The notes: generated by a model from the letters alone, not told the origin. DNA of 64,000 nt from Uliginosibacterium sp. (GCA_016718265.1 JADKDZ010000010.1:62001-126000), one strand, 5' to 3'; counted from the stretch's first letter, positions 28,381 through 38,815 are shown. Program-made: numbers and translations.

Positions 28381-31300
28381 ATGTTTGTGCCTGTGTTGTC
28401 GCGTCTGCTGTTGCCGTTGTTGACCGTAGTCCTGATCTCTTGCGGCGGGGGAGGCGGTGGCGAAAGTAGTAGCACGGGCAGCGGGGGAGGCGGTAGCCCG
28501 ACCACCCCCAGCGTGGTGGATGTCACCGCCCCGAGCGCCCCGGCCAGCCTGCGTGCCGAAGGCAAGTCCGCCACCAGCGTCTCGCTCAGCTGGGGTGCCG
28601 CCAGCGATGACCAGGGGGTCGCCGGCTACCAGATCTACCGCAACGGCACCTTGGTCAGCCTCGTCCAGGGCAACCTGCTCAACTACATCGACACCGGCCT
28701 GATGCCCGGCAGCAGCTATCGCTACAGCATCAAGGCCGTCGACGCCGCCGGCAACCTCTCGCCTGCCAGCGCCGAGTTCCTCGTCAGCACCAATAGCCAG
28801 AGCACCCCCGACGCCCAGGCCCCCAGCGCCCCGGCCAGCTTCACCCTCAGCAGCAGCGGCCAGACCAGTCTCAGCCTGGTCTGGAGTGCCGCCACCGATG
28901 ACGTCGGCGTCGTCGCCTACCAGATCACGCGGGACGGCACCGTGATCGCCAGCCTCGGCGGCACCGTGCTCAGCTTCACCAACACCGGCCTGATCGCCGG
29001 TACCCGCTACACCTACAGCCTGCGCGCGATTGATGCCAGCGGCAAAGCCTCGGCACCTGTCACCCTCACCGCCACCACCCAAACGATCCCGACCAGCTCA
29101 TCCAGCTCCAGCAGCTCAAGCTCCTCCTCCAGCTCTTCGAGCAGCTCGTCCTCCAGTTCGAGCAGCAGCTCATCGAGCTCCTCCGGCGCCGGCAGCTCCA
29201 GCTCCTCAAGCTCCAGCAGCAGTTCGAGTTCCTCCAGCTCCAGCAGCTCCTCCAGCTCCGGTGGCAACGTCGGTGTCGCCCCCCACGCCTTCTGGGTCTC
29301 CCAGCCGGTCAACAAAGGATGAAACCCTCCTGATTACCGGCGGCAACCTCGTCCCCGGCAGCACCCAGGTCGAACTCGCCCAACTCAGCGACGAAGACCC
29401 CGGCAATCCTGCCGCCCAGGCCCCTGCCATCAGCAGCTGGACCAGCCTGAGCCCGCACACCTCCACCGCCCGCAGCCTCACTGCCACGGTTCCGGCCAGC
29501 TGGAGCAATGGCGTCTATGCCCTGCGCCTCAAGAACGGCAGTGCCACCGACAGCATCCGCCTCATCAACACCCCGGACCCCTGGTTCGTCCAGGGCGACA
29601 TCGGGGATGCCGCCACCCCGGGCGGATCTTTCACCGTCGCCGGCACTGCACTTGAGCGCACCGGCGCACTCGCCCCCCAGGCCGCCCTGGTTGCCAAGAC
29701 CGGTGGCACTTTGATCGCCAAGCTCCCGCTGGCGGAGCGCGTCACCACCAGCACCGGCTACGCCCTGCGCTTTACCGTCCCCAGCAGTGTCGCCGAAGGC
29801 GAATACCAACTCTGGCTGCACAACGGCCGGGGTGGCAAAGCCGGCTGGGTAAGGTTCAGCACCTTCATCGAAGCCCCGCTCGATACCGTCATCGTCAAGA
29901 AAGCCAAAGTCTGGCCTACGACCGTCTTCAACATCACCAGCTACAGCGGCACGGATGACGACAAGTTCGCCGCCGCGATTGCCGCGGCCAGTGCTAACGG
30001 CGGGGGCAGGATCACGGTGCCTGCCGGCACCTACACGCTCACCAAGCAACTCGTGCTGCCCCCTTACACCGTGCTCGCCGGGGCAGGGCGGGACGCTAGC
30101 CTGATCAAGTGGGGAAGCGGTATGACCAAGCCGCTGTTGGTGGGCAAGGAGACGAGTCCTTGGCCCTACAAGCGAGGGACCTTTGCGATTGAAGACCTGA
30201 CGCTGCAGGCGGCCGCTGATTTCCGCAATCGGGTGATCGAGCGGTCTTACACGACGGACTACAGCTGGATCAGACGCGCCGCAATCAAGGCGCCGCAGTT
30301 CGTGTCGGAAGCCCTGTGGGACAACGCGCCGACGGCCCTTTACCTGGAGGAATCCCGGAACCTGGTGCTGGACGATGTCGTGATCGACGCCCATAACTGT
30401 GTGCTGGGCCGCGTGCTGGTGTCTTATCTGCGGGTGCAGAACTCCAAGATGACCTGGTTCGGCCGTCATTTCGGCATCGCCGCACGCAGCCACAATGTGC
30501 TGCTGACGAACAACGCGCTGACCCAGCGTGCCGGTACGGGCGATCCCACCGGCTTGAATCTCACCACCTTCCACGGCGATCCGGACTTCGGCGGGCCGTT
30601 CAGCCGCGATTTCCTCTTGGCGCGCAATACCAGCACGCGGGAGGCGACCTCGATTCCGATCAAGCGCTCGCAGGGCTATACCTCGGATGGCTCGAACGGC
30701 ATCTACGTCGGCAAGATCGCGGCGGTGAGCGGCACGACGCTGACCCTTGCGGGCAAGACTGCCAACCCGCTGCGGCCGGTCGGTGTGCCGGTGACTTACT
30801 CGTGGGCGGGCGCCATTGCGCAGATCGTCGAAGGCCGCGGGGCGGGTCAGTGGCGCTATATCAGTCAAGCGACGGCAGGCGTCAGCAGCGTGACGATCGA
30901 CCGGGCCTGGGACATTCAGCCCGACGCGAGCTCGACCCTCACGATTGTCAATCTGCAGGGGCGGCAGCTGATGGTGGATAACGATTTCGGTGCGGAGCCG
31001 CAGTTTGACGATTTCTACATGACGCTCGACAGCATCCGCGCCGGCAACAAGTTCGGCACCACGGGCAGCAGCGAGTCAACGGTGGCCGCCTGGGCCGGCA
31101 ACGTCTACACGCCGACGGCGACCTTTACCGCCTGGCACTATCAGGTGCTGGACAATCGCACCGTGCGTGGCACGAACATGGGCTACATCTCGATGTCGCT
31201 GGATCTGGATGACAACCTGCACCACTTCCCTTACCACGGGGTGGCGGGCGCCTCCCACGTCTATCGCAACAACCAGAACACGGCTGCCGGCGCCATGTGG

Positions 31301-31504
31301 CTATCGGTGCAAAGCAAGGGGCACGAGTTCGCCGATCTGGTGATCGAGAAGAACCAGTTCGACCGAATCAGCTTCGACAACACGAATACCAGCTTCCCGA
31401 TCGGGCTGTCGGGGGTCGTCATCCGGCAGAACAAGAAGGCGGGCGGTGCGGCAGCCGCGATCACCCCCTCGAGCAACCTGGCGGGTATCAAAATCGCGGA
31501 TTGA
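28381..31504 (+). pseudogene. Polyserine-linker lipoprotein with pectate-lyase-like domain (copy 2), frameshifted
   Basis: This gene is a near-copy of 24875-27988 with the same order: lipobox VLISC (Cys21), Gly/Ser stretch, two FnIII domains, polyserine linker, beta-sandwich and beta-helix. GGGGAGCTTGACC precedes the ATG. Where copy 1 has AACAAAGACGAAACC, copy 2 has AACAAAGGATGAAACC at about 29311-29326; the extra G ends the first frame at 29322. The downstream text, KDETLLITGGNLVPGSTQVE to the end, is open in another frame to 31504. The two genes are nearly identical through about 30230, then diverge more in the beta-helix loops (for example EESRNLVLDDVVID against EETQNTVLDNLVID). The product is a truncated lipoprotein unless the indel is a sequence error. 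Confidence 0.8.
29097..29262 (+). repeat. Polyserine-coding DNA repeat, copy 2
   Basis: This is the counterpart of the tract at 25585-25750, with the same Gly-Ala-Gly interruption but small block gains and losses, as expected of slippage or unequal crossing-over between tandem genes. Confidence 0.8.
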
Positions 31505-31557
31505 GGGTGCCCGGAGAGCCGCACCCACTGGACTTCTTCAGGCATGCCTTCAGCAGG
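31505..31557. repeat. 53-bp direct repeat after the polyserine genes, copy 2
   Basis: Second copy of the segment at 27989-28041, directly after the stop codon of the second polyserine gene. Confidence 0.75.
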
Positions 31558-31614
31558 CCGTAGAGCGGTGGCAGACCTCTTCGGGGCTGCCACCGGCGGA
31601 GATCGCGCCTCGCT

Positions 31615-33450
31615 TCAGTCGTCCGCTTCTTCGCCCAGGAAGCCGCCACTCTGGTGCGCCCAGAGCCGGGCGTAGAGCCCGCCCTGCGCGAGCAGGGTCT
31701 GGTGGTCGCCTTCTTCGACGATGCGGCCCTTGTCCAGCACGATCAGCCGATCCATGGCCGCGATCGTCGACAGCCGGTGGGCAATCGCCACAACCGTCTT
31801 GCCTTCCATCAGGCTGTAGAGGCTCTGCTGGATGGCGGCTTCCACTTCGGAATCCAGCGCGCTGGTCGCTTCGTCCAGCAGCAGGATCGGCGCGTCCTTG
31901 AGCATGACACGGGCAATCGCGATGCGCTGGCGCTGGCCACCGGAGAGCTTGACCCCGCGCTCACCGACGTGTGCATCGTAGCCGCGCCGGCCTGAGGGGT
32001 CGGTCAGCTGGGCGATGAACTCTTCGGCTTCGGCGCGACGCACGGCCGAGATCATGTCGGCCTCGCTGGCATCGGGGCGGCCGTAGAGGACGTTCTCGCG
32101 CACGCTGCGGTGGAGCAGGGAGGTGTCTTGCGTCACCATGCCGATCTGCGCGCGCAGGCTCTCCTGCGTCACGGTGGCGATGTCCTGCCCGTCGATGAGA
32201 ATGCGCCCGGCATTGATGTCATAGAAGCGCAGCAAGAGGTTCACCAGCGTGGACTTGCCCGCCCCCGAGCGCCCGACCAGGCCGATCTTTTCACCCGGAC
32301 GGATGCGCAGCCTGAAATCTTCGATGACGGGGCTCTTGCCGCTGTAGGCAAAGGTGAGCTGGTCGAACACGATTTCGCCCTGCGTGACTTTGAGCGGCTT
32401 GGCGCCCTGCTGGTCGGTGATCGCGTACTGGCGCGAGAGGGTGTTCATGCCATCCTGCACCGTGCCGATGTGCTCGAAGAGGCGCGCGGTTTCCCACATC
32501 ACCCAGTGCGAGATCCCGTTGAGGCGCAGCGCCATCGAGGTGGCCGCCGCCACCGCACCCACCCCGGCCTGGCCTTCCGCCCATAGCCACAAGGCCATGC
32601 CGGCGGTGCCGATTACCAGCAAGATATTGAGGCTGAAGTTGGTGATTTCGATCCCCGTCACCAGGCGCATCTGCAGGTGCGCGGTGCGCATGAAGTCGCG
32701 CATCGCCGAGCGGGCATAGCCCGCCTCGCGCTGGGCGTGCGAAAAGAGTTTCACGGTGGTGATGTTGGTGTAGGCATCGGTGACGCGCCCGGTCATCAGC
32801 GAGCGCGCATCGGCTTGCTCTTGTGACACCTTGCCCAGGCGCGGCACGAACACGCGCAGCGCAATGCCATACAGCACCAGCCAGATCATGAAGGGCAGCA
32901 GCAGCCAGATATTGAAGCTCGCCGCCACGACCACCATGCTGATGAAATAGATGACCACATACACCATGATGTCGGTGACCAGCAGCACGGCATCACGCAC
33001 CGCCAATGCCGTCTGCATCACCTTGGTGGCCACGCGGCCGGCGAATTCGTCCTGATAGAAGCTCAGGCTCTGGCCCAGCATCAGGCGGTGGTAGTTCCAG
33101 CGCAGCAGCATCGGAAAATTGGCCGCCAGTGTCTGCTGCTTGAGCAGGGCCTGGATGGCCACCACGATCGGGCTGAGAATCAGCACCGCGATCAGCAGGA
33201 TCAGCGTCTTGCCTTGCGCCTGCCAGAAATCGCCCGGCGAATACTTGCTCAGCCAGTCGACCACGCCGCCCAGCATGCCGAACAGCAGCGCTTCGAAAAC
33301 GCCGATGATGGCCGTGAGCACCGCCATGGTCAGGATGTAGGGGCGCAAGCCGCGTGTGCCGGCCCAGAGGAATTCCAGCAGGCCGTTCGGCGGCGTTTGC
33401 GGGGTTTCATCGGGGTAAGGGTCAACAAAGGATTCAAAGCGAGACAGCAC
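31615..33450 (-). CDS. ABC transporter, fused permease and ATP-binding half-transporter (ABCB/MsbA type)
   Basis: About 611 residues. The N-terminal half has six membrane helices (for example TMAVLTAIIGVFEALLFG and MVYVVIYFISMVVVAASF). The C-terminal nucleotide-binding domain has Walker A GRSGAGKST, the Q-loop, signature LSGGQRQR, Walker B ILLLDEATSALD and the switch His in IAHRLSTI. It works as a homodimeric exporter in the inner membrane; the cargo, a lipid, drug or peptide, cannot be told. A GTG at 33450 is chosen because GGAG lies 6 bases before it; a GTG at 33489 would add 13 residues without a ribosome binding site. It is a single gene convergent with the polyserine gene. Confidence 0.9.
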   Translation of the reverse strand: MLSRFESFVDPYPDETPQTPPNGLLEFLWAGTRGLRPYILTMAVLTAIIGVFEALLFGMLGGVVDWLSKYSPGDFWQAQGKTLILLIAVLILSPIVVAIQALLKQQTLAANFPMLLRWNYHRLMLGQSLSFYQDEFAGRVATKVMQTALAVRDAVLLVTDIMVYVVIYFISMVVVAASFNIWLLLPFMIWLVLYGIALRVFVPRLGKVSQEQADARSLMTGRVTDAYTNITTVKLFSHAQREAGYARSAMRDFMRTAHLQMRLVTGIEITNFSLNILLVIGTAGMALWLWAEGQAGVGAVAAATSMALRLNGISHWVMWETARLFEHIGTVQDGMNTLSRQYAITDQQGAKPLKVTQGEIVFDQLTFAYSGKSPVIEDFRLRIRPGEKIGLVGRSGAGKSTLVNLLLRFYDINAGRILIDGQDIATVTQESLRAQIGMVTQDTSLLHRSVRENVLYGRPDASEADMISAVRRAEAEEFIAQLTDPSGRRGYDAHVGERGVKLSGGQRQRIAIARVMLKDAPILLLDEATSALDSEVEAAIQQSLYSLMEGKTVVAIAHRLSTIAAMDRLIVLDKGRIVEEGDHQTLLAQGGLYARLWAHQSGGFLGEEADD

Positions 33451-33625
33451 GACGGACTCCAGGATTGTTGGGGCGGGGCAGGGCGGCACTCAAGGCCGGT
33501 TCGCGTGGCGAATGTGCAATAAAGAGATCGCGAGCAGGCGTAAGGAAGGCTTCTTGCACACGATTATCCCCAAAACCCGGCCGCTGCGCGAATGCTCTGC
33601 GGGTCAGCGGGGCGTGCGGCTGGGA

Positions 33626-34654
33626 TCAGCCGCTGATCGCGAAGGCGTAGTGCATGGCAAACGCTTCGCCGTCGCCGACGTCGGCAAAGCAGGGCGGCTG
33701 GGCGGACGCGTGGGGAAAGAACTTGAACGATGCCCGGTGCATGTCGAAACGCAGCCCCATCGCGGCGAAGGCGGTGAGCCAGCCGTACTCGTGGGCCAGC
33801 ACCTCATCCAGCCAGGTGCCGTTAAAGGGCACCAGCAGATACTTGCCGCCGGCGATGGCCTTGCGGGCGAGGCCCGGCGGGGTGGGCGTTGCGCGCGCGA
33901 CGAGCAGGCCGAGGTCCGCACGGCTGCGGTGGGGCAGGCAGATGTTCGCGTTGTCCAGGTGCTGCAGGGCTGCACCATAGGGGCCGCTGGGCAGGCTCGC
34001 CTGCTCGCTCGCCCAGGCGCGCCAGCGCTGCCACAGCGGCAGCCAGCGACCGATGCCCGAGGTGTTCAGGCCGCGCAGATAGACCATGTCGGTGTCGGGC
34101 AGTGTGATCTGGCGTGCCGCGTCGAGGCGGATGCTGTCAGGCTTGCCCCGCGCAAACGGGTGCTGCCGCATCGCCTGGAGCTGGGGCGTGTCGGCGTATG
34201 CGCTGTCGACGGGGCGGCAATCGCCGCAGCGCTGGCGCCAGCAGATCCCCTGGCCACAGCGGCGCCAGTGCTCGCCTTGCCGCCAGACGGTGGGCGAGAG
34301 CGCAAACCAGTCGTGGAAGGCCCGCGAGAAGACCGCTGCAGACTGGAAGCCACATGCCAGTGCGATGTCGATCAGTGGCGTGCTGCGGTCGTGGAGCAGG
34401 AAGTTGGCCGCGCGCTCCAGGCGCAGGCGGCGGATGAATTCACCTGGCGTTTCCCCCATCTCCTGCTCGAAGCGCTTGATCAGGTGCGAACGTGAGAGAC
34501 CGATCTCTGCGGCGAGTTGATCCACCGAGAGCGCGTCGCTCAGGTGTGCGTCGATGAAGTCGACCAGCTGCCAGATGCGGACGGCTTGGGGCGAGGCGCC
34601 GGTGGCGACGCGGGGAGGCTGGCAGACAGAATCGGGCAAGGCGGGTCGTTCCAT
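33626..34654 (-). CDS. AraC-family regulator with GyrI-like effector domain
   Basis: A 342-residue regulator with its DNA-binding part at the N-terminus. Two helix-turn-helix motifs of the AraC type (LSVDQLAAEIGLSRSHLIKR and IDIALACGFQSAAVFSRAFH) occupy about residues 25-125, and a C-terminal GyrI-like ligand-binding domain ends LRFDMHRASFKFFPHA. A Cys-rich insert (WRRCGQGICWRQRCGDCRP) lies between them, suggesting metal or redox sensing, which is an inference. The ATG at 34654 (MERPALPDSV) is chosen over a TTG at 34714. The gene is divergent from the glycosidase-like lipoprotein gene at 34806 and could control it. Confidence 0.85.
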   Translation of the reverse strand: MERPALPDSVCQPPRVATGASPQAVRIWQLVDFIDAHLSDALSVDQLAAEIGLSRSHLIKRFEQEMGETPGEFIRRLRLERAANFLLHDRSTPLIDIALACGFQSAAVFSRAFHDWFALSPTVWRQGEHWRRCGQGICWRQRCGDCRPVDSAYADTPQLQAMRQHPFARGKPDSIRLDAARQITLPDTDMVYLRGLNTSGIGRWLPLWQRWRAWASEQASLPSGPYGAALQHLDNANICLPHRSRADLGLLVARATPTPPGLARKAIAGGKYLLVPFNGTWLDEVLAHEYGWLTAFAAMGLRFDMHRASFKFFPHASAQPPCFADVGDGEAFAMHYAFAISG

Positions 34655-34805
34655 TTGGCAATCGGAGAGCGGGCGCCAGCCACAATGACTCTGTGCCACC
34701 CGCACGCCAAGCAAAGCGCTTGATCGCGAGTATATCTATCATCGTGGCCAAGGTCGTGGCGCCGGTATGCGTCGGCCCAACTTGCACTGGAAGGAGAAGG
34801 TTCAC

Positions 34806-36401
34806 ATGAAGCCGAATTTTTTGCGTCGCCGTGGCGTGGCATTGATCGCTTTGCTGCTCGGCGCCTGTGGTGGAGGCTCAGCGAGCCTGAGCAGCGCAGA
34901 CCCCGCCCCGGCCCCGGTGAGTGCCACGCCGCTCAGCGTCAATGCCTGGGTGTTGAGTGGCGACGGACTCGATGCGCGCCGCGCCCGCATTAACGGGCTG
35001 GCGATGGACACCACCAGCATCGACGCAATCAGCCGCTCGGCCAGCGCGCTGCGGGCGCCGGTCGCGCGGCTTGATCTGGTCGGCGAAGTGGGCGCCGGCG
35101 TACCTGAAGACGCGGCGGTGGATTTCAGCGCCGTGGGAAAAGCGGTGTCGCCCCTGTTTCACGGGGTGAACATTCAGTGGCACAGCAAATACTTTCTGGC
35201 CATGCCCGCGTATCGCGCACTGGTGAAGCAGATCCGCGTCGATCTGGCGCGCTTCCCCGGCGGGCAGGAGCGGGTGCGCTTTGATGCGAGCGCGGCGACC
35301 CGTGCGGACGACGAACTGGGGCAGGATCAGCCCTACCAGTTCCGCCTTACCGGTGAAGACGTGCGCCACTACATCGACTTCTGCCGCGAAGCTGGCATCG
35401 AGGCCGAGATTGAAGTCAATCTGCATAACGACGACCCGGCCATGGCGGTGGCGCTTGTCGACTACGTGGTCAATACCCTCAAGTACGATCTCAAGTACGT
35501 CTCGATGGGCAACGAGCCGGAGATCAACAACTTTGCCGCCTGGTCTTACCTCGGCGCCAAGACCAAGCCCGAGGCCCTGCGCAGCTACATGGCGCGCTAC
35601 CAGCGCTATGCCAAGGCGATTCGCGCGGTGAAGCCGGATGTGACCCTGGTCTTTGGCGAACTCGCCAATTCGCAGATTCAGGAGATTGCGACCAACGCCA
35701 AGGATCTCTTCGCCGACGGTGACCTCAACGCCGCCCCGCCCGGCGCCTTGTCCTTCCACTGGTATCTGTTGGGCGATTACGGGCAGAAGGCCAGCGACCC
35801 GAACTACCCGACCATCGACCACCTGCTCACGCCCAGCACCATCGGCCTGGGCTGGGGCGTGAATCCCTACCACCTTGAAAGCCTGTACCCCGTGATGCGG
35901 AATCTCGCCGACAGCAAGCTCGGCGGCGGCAAGCTCTTCGTCGGCGAGTTTGGCGCCTCGTGGAGCGCAGTGAAGGCCTCGGCCATCGTGCATGACTCCA
36001 TCGCCACCGTGCTCTTTGCCGCCGAAGCGCAAGAGGGCGGCAAACGCATGGGCTACGACTCCCTGCAATGGTTCGGCCTCTCCGACCCGGCACGGTCCGA
36101 CCCCTGGAACCCCTCGCTGATCGCGGTGGACGGCGACAGCTTCAGCCTGCGCCCACAGTACTACCTCTACTTCCTCTACAAGCACCTGTGGGGCGCGGAG
36201 TCGGTGGCGGTGAGCGGCAAGCAGCGCGACGACATGCTCTCGGTCTACGCCGCCAAAACCGGCGATACGGCCTACCTCATGCTCATCAACCGCAGCGCCA
36301 GTGCCGTGCAATCGCGTGTCGTCCGCGTGCGCACCGCCAGCGGCGAGCGTACCCTGCGCCTGTCCGCGCCGGCCCACGCGGTGACGGTGATACAGATGTA
36401 A
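34806..36401 (+). CDS. Exported lipoprotein with clan GH-A glycosidase-like TIM barrel
   Basis: The 531-residue protein starts MKPNFLRRRGVALIALLLGA with lipobox LLGAC (Cys21); GGAAGGAGAAGG lies before the ATG. The body has features of a retaining clan GH-A glycoside hydrolase: VSMGNEPEINNF with a Glu near residue 237 as candidate acid/base after an Asn, and LFVGEFGASW with Glu near 381 as candidate nucleophile. A small C-terminal beta domain (YLMLINRSASAVQSR and on) fits glucuronidase- or arabinofuranosidase-type enzymes such as GH79, GH39 or GH51; the family is not settled. It probably hydrolyses a polysaccharide at the cell surface, matching the other carbohydrate-active lipoproteins in the window. 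Confidence 0.75.
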   Translation: MKPNFLRRRGVALIALLLGACGGGSASLSSADPAPAPVSATPLSVNAWVLSGDGLDARRARINGLAMDTTSIDAISRSASALRAPVARLDLVGEVGAGVPEDAAVDFSAVGKAVSPLFHGVNIQWHSKYFLAMPAYRALVKQIRVDLARFPGGQERVRFDASAATRADDELGQDQPYQFRLTGEDVRHYIDFCREAGIEAEIEVNLHNDDPAMAVALVDYVVNTLKYDLKYVSMGNEPEINNFAAWSYLGAKTKPEALRSYMARYQRYAKAIRAVKPDVTLVFGELANSQIQEIATNAKDLFADGDLNAAPPGALSFHWYLLGDYGQKASDPNYPTIDHLLTPSTIGLGWGVNPYHLESLYPVMRNLADSKLGGGKLFVGEFGASWSAVKASAIVHDSIATVLFAAEAQEGGKRMGYDSLQWFGLSDPARSDPWNPSLIAVDGDSFSLRPQYYLYFLYKHLWGAESVAVSGKQRDDMLSVYAAKTGDTAYLMLINRSASAVQSRVVRVRTASGERTLRLSAPAHAVTVIQM

Positions 36402-36407
36402 ACCATG

Positions 36408-36448
36408 CCTGCCCGGAGAGCCAAGCTGCATGCGGCTCTCCGGGCAGG
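36408..36448. repeat. Perfect 15-bp inverted repeat, REP-like, copy 2
   Basis: CCTGCCCGGAGAGCC (36408-36422) and its exact complement (36434-36448) enclose AAGCTGCATGC. It begins 7 bases after the glycosidase stop and could act as a transcription terminator or 3' stabiliser, but no T-run follows. The arm sequence matches the hairpins near 22356 and 44782, so it belongs to a dispersed family. Confidence 0.75.
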
Positions 36449-36552
36449 TCTGCAAATGTCTGTTGCCGCCTGTTGTGGTAATGGCGCCCAGCCAGCCGCC
36501 GCGCGTGTGCTAACCTGCCAGCCCAATCCCTTTCTGTTGGCACGGGTTTTCG

Positions 36553-38295
36553 ATGAAGTTGTTTAACGCGCTTTCACTCCGCCAGTGGCTGACGATTCCC
36601 TTCACTGCCCTGGTTTTCGGTGTTGCCCTGTTGATCGGGGCCTTGTCGTACCGAACCGGCAGTCAGGCGGTGGATACCATCGCCAACCATTTGCTGCTGG
36701 AAACCGTGGCCCGTATCGGGCAGGCGATTGATCGCCACGTCGTGGGCTCGGCAGCCGTGCTGGAGGCCGCATTCCCCAACGGCATGGCCGCGCCCGATTC
36801 GATCGATGCCGATCTGGCGGCCATGCGCACACGCTTCTGGATCGCCACGTCGCTGCACATCGACCCCAACAACTACGTCTATTACGGCAACCAGCGCGGT
36901 CAAGCCTTCGGCCTGTGGCGCTTCAACCAGCAGGATGCCGAGCTGCGTCTCAAACTCAAGCCCGAGTTGCCCCGTCAGTTGATGCGTTTTACCGGCATCA
37001 ACGGTGAGCTGGGTGAGGCGACGCTGGAACAGAAAGTCTTCGAGCCGCGCTCGCGCCCGTGGTACAAGGCAGGCGAAACGGCAACGTCGCATACCTGGAC
37101 GTCGATCTACATCGATTTTCGCAGTGCCGAACTGGTCGCAACCCGGGCGCGTCGCGTGCTCGATGCCAAAGGCGTTTTCCAGGGCGTGGTGGCGACCGAT
37201 CTTTCCCTGCAGCGGCTCAACGAATTTGTGCGCAAGCTTGCCATCAGCAAGCACGCGGTGGCTTTCGTCATCGAGCCGGATGGCAAGCTGATCGCTTCGT
37301 CGCGCAGCCCGAACGTCGCCAAGCAGGCCGATGGCAGCAATATCCGCATCAACGCGGTTGAGAGCGACAACGCCTTGCAGCGCGCCGCCTACGCGCAAGT
37401 GCGTCAAACCATTGATGCCGGGCGCAAGATCGACGCGGCGGTGACACAGCGCTTTACCGGGCCCGACGACGAGGCGGTCGAGCTTGCCTTCGACCGGGTG
37501 ACGGACGATGCCGGGCTCGACTGGATCATCGCCGTAGCCGTGCCGCGGAGCGATTTCATGCAAGGCGTGACGGCCAACGTCAAGCGCACCGTGCTGGTCG
37601 GCTTCCTTGGCGCACTGCTTGCCGTGGCCATTGGCCTGGGCATCCTCGGCTGGGTCGGGCGCGACATCAAGCGTCTGACCCAGGCCGCACACGCAGTGGG
37701 CGAAGGGCAGCTTGAGGCCCCGCTAGAGGTGCATCGCGACGATGAGATCGGCGTGCTGGCGAACACCTTCCGCCACATGCAGCATCGCTTGCGCACCGAC
37801 GTGCTGACCGGCCTGTACAACCGCGATGTCATGCTTCGCAGCATCACCGGGCATATCGAGCGTGGGCGTCGCACGGCAGATGTAATCCCGTTTGCTGTGC
37901 TGTTTGTCGACCTGAACAACTTCAAACTGATCAACGACCACTTCGGTCATGACGCAGGGGATCGCACCCTGATCGAGATCGGCAAACGGCTTCGCGAAGC
38001 CGTCCGGCTGGGCGATCTGGTGGCGCGCTATGCCGGCGACGAATTCGTGCTGATGATCAACGAGGTCCCCTCTCGCGAGGCCGCCGAACGCGTCAGGCGG
38101 CACATCGAGGACGTGCTGCGCGCACCTTTGCAGACCGTGGATCTCACCGGGCTGCCCGAGGGCGTGGCGACCGGGGGCTCGGTCGGCATGTCGCTCTACC
38201 CTGACGATGGCGAGAGTGCGGACGACCTGATCAAGCATGGCGACCGCGACATGTATGAGCGCAAGCGCGTGCTCAATAATCCCCAGCCGTCTTGA
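36553..38295 (+). CDS. Membrane diguanylate cyclase with Cache sensor, HAMP and GGDEF domains
   Basis: A 580-residue membrane protein. A membrane helix lies at about 14-32, a periplasmic double-Cache sensor at about 35-340 (RPWYKAGE and GVVATDLSLQRLNEFV are typical Cache pieces), and a second helix at about 346-367. HAMP follows at about 368-415 and a GGDEF domain at about 415-575. The active-site loop is AGDEF (494-498), an accepted active variant with Ala for the first Gly. RLGD at 485-488 forms the inhibitory site five residues before it, supporting catalysis with product feedback. It would turn a periplasmic ligand signal into cyclic di-GMP. Confidence 0.9.
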   Translation: MKLFNALSLRQWLTIPFTALVFGVALLIGALSYRTGSQAVDTIANHLLLETVARIGQAIDRHVVGSAAVLEAAFPNGMAAPDSIDADLAAMRTRFWIATSLHIDPNNYVYYGNQRGQAFGLWRFNQQDAELRLKLKPELPRQLMRFTGINGELGEATLEQKVFEPRSRPWYKAGETATSHTWTSIYIDFRSAELVATRARRVLDAKGVFQGVVATDLSLQRLNEFVRKLAISKHAVAFVIEPDGKLIASSRSPNVAKQADGSNIRINAVESDNALQRAAYAQVRQTIDAGRKIDAAVTQRFTGPDDEAVELAFDRVTDDAGLDWIIAVAVPRSDFMQGVTANVKRTVLVGFLGALLAVAIGLGILGWVGRDIKRLTQAAHAVGEGQLEAPLEVHRDDEIGVLANTFRHMQHRLRTDVLTGLYNRDVMLRSITGHIERGRRTADVIPFAVLFVDLNNFKLINDHFGHDAGDRTLIEIGKRLREAVRLGDLVARYAGDEFVLMINEVPSREAAERVRRHIEDVLRAPLQTVDLTGLPEGVATGGSVGMSLYPDDGESADDLIKHGDRDMYERKRVLNNPQPS

Positions 38296-38371
38296 GCGCG
38301 TAGGGCAATGACATGAGCGCCACGCCGCTCAGTTCGTAAGGGGCGCAATGCGCAACTTACGTGGCGTGAGG

Positions 38372-38794
38372 CTATTTGCGGCGCCCATAGCCCTGCAAGT
38401 CAGTGCAAAACTCGCTCAGACTGCCCTCATACAACCAGAGCAGGCCACACATCCCGTAGAGGCATAAGGACGCCAGAAAATTCACATCCCGCATCAAGGC
38501 GAGCGCAAGCGGGTTCACGAAGTGCCAGTAGATTGCATAGCACCCATCCACGGTGAACCACGTCAGGAACAACATCAAGGGCCAGTGTCGCCAACGCCGC
38601 TCGATGATCACGCGCAGGCTCCAGGGGGCCGTCAGGTAGGCGAAGATCGCCATGATGAAACTGATCGGAACATCCCAGTCCGGCGCGTCGTAGTAGAACG
38701 CGCCGAAGATCAGTAAGGCAATCCCGATCGCGAGTGTGACCAGCTTCCAGGGGCGACGGTATTCACGCAACAGCGCTTGGAATGCAGGAGTCAT
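38372..38794 (-). CDS. Conserved small membrane protein of unknown function
   Basis: A 140-residue protein with four hydrophobic segments (LVTLAIGIALLIFGAFYY, VPISFIMAIFAYLTAPW, WPLMLFLTWFTVDGCYAIYW and FLASLCLYGMCGLLWLYEG). No soluble domain, signal peptide or known motif is visible. It lies 21 bases downstream of the DUF2007-like gene on the same strand and is probably cotranscribed with it. Function is unknown. Confidence 0.65.
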   Translation of the reverse strand: MTPAFQALLREYRRPWKLVTLAIGIALLIFGAFYYDAPDWDVPISFIMAIFAYLTAPWSLRVIIERRWRHWPLMLFLTWFTVDGCYAIYWHFVNPLALALMRDVNFLASLCLYGMCGLLWLYEGSLSEFCTDLQGYGRRK

Positions 38795-38815
38795 GGTTGT
38801 GTTGTTTCGGCAGAT

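Noticed and set aside
34878..36455. Long minus-strand frame opposite the glycosidase-like lipoprotein
   Set aside because: It has no ribosome binding site or motif; the plus strand has a lipobox, Shine-Dalgarno and glycosidase-type motifs.
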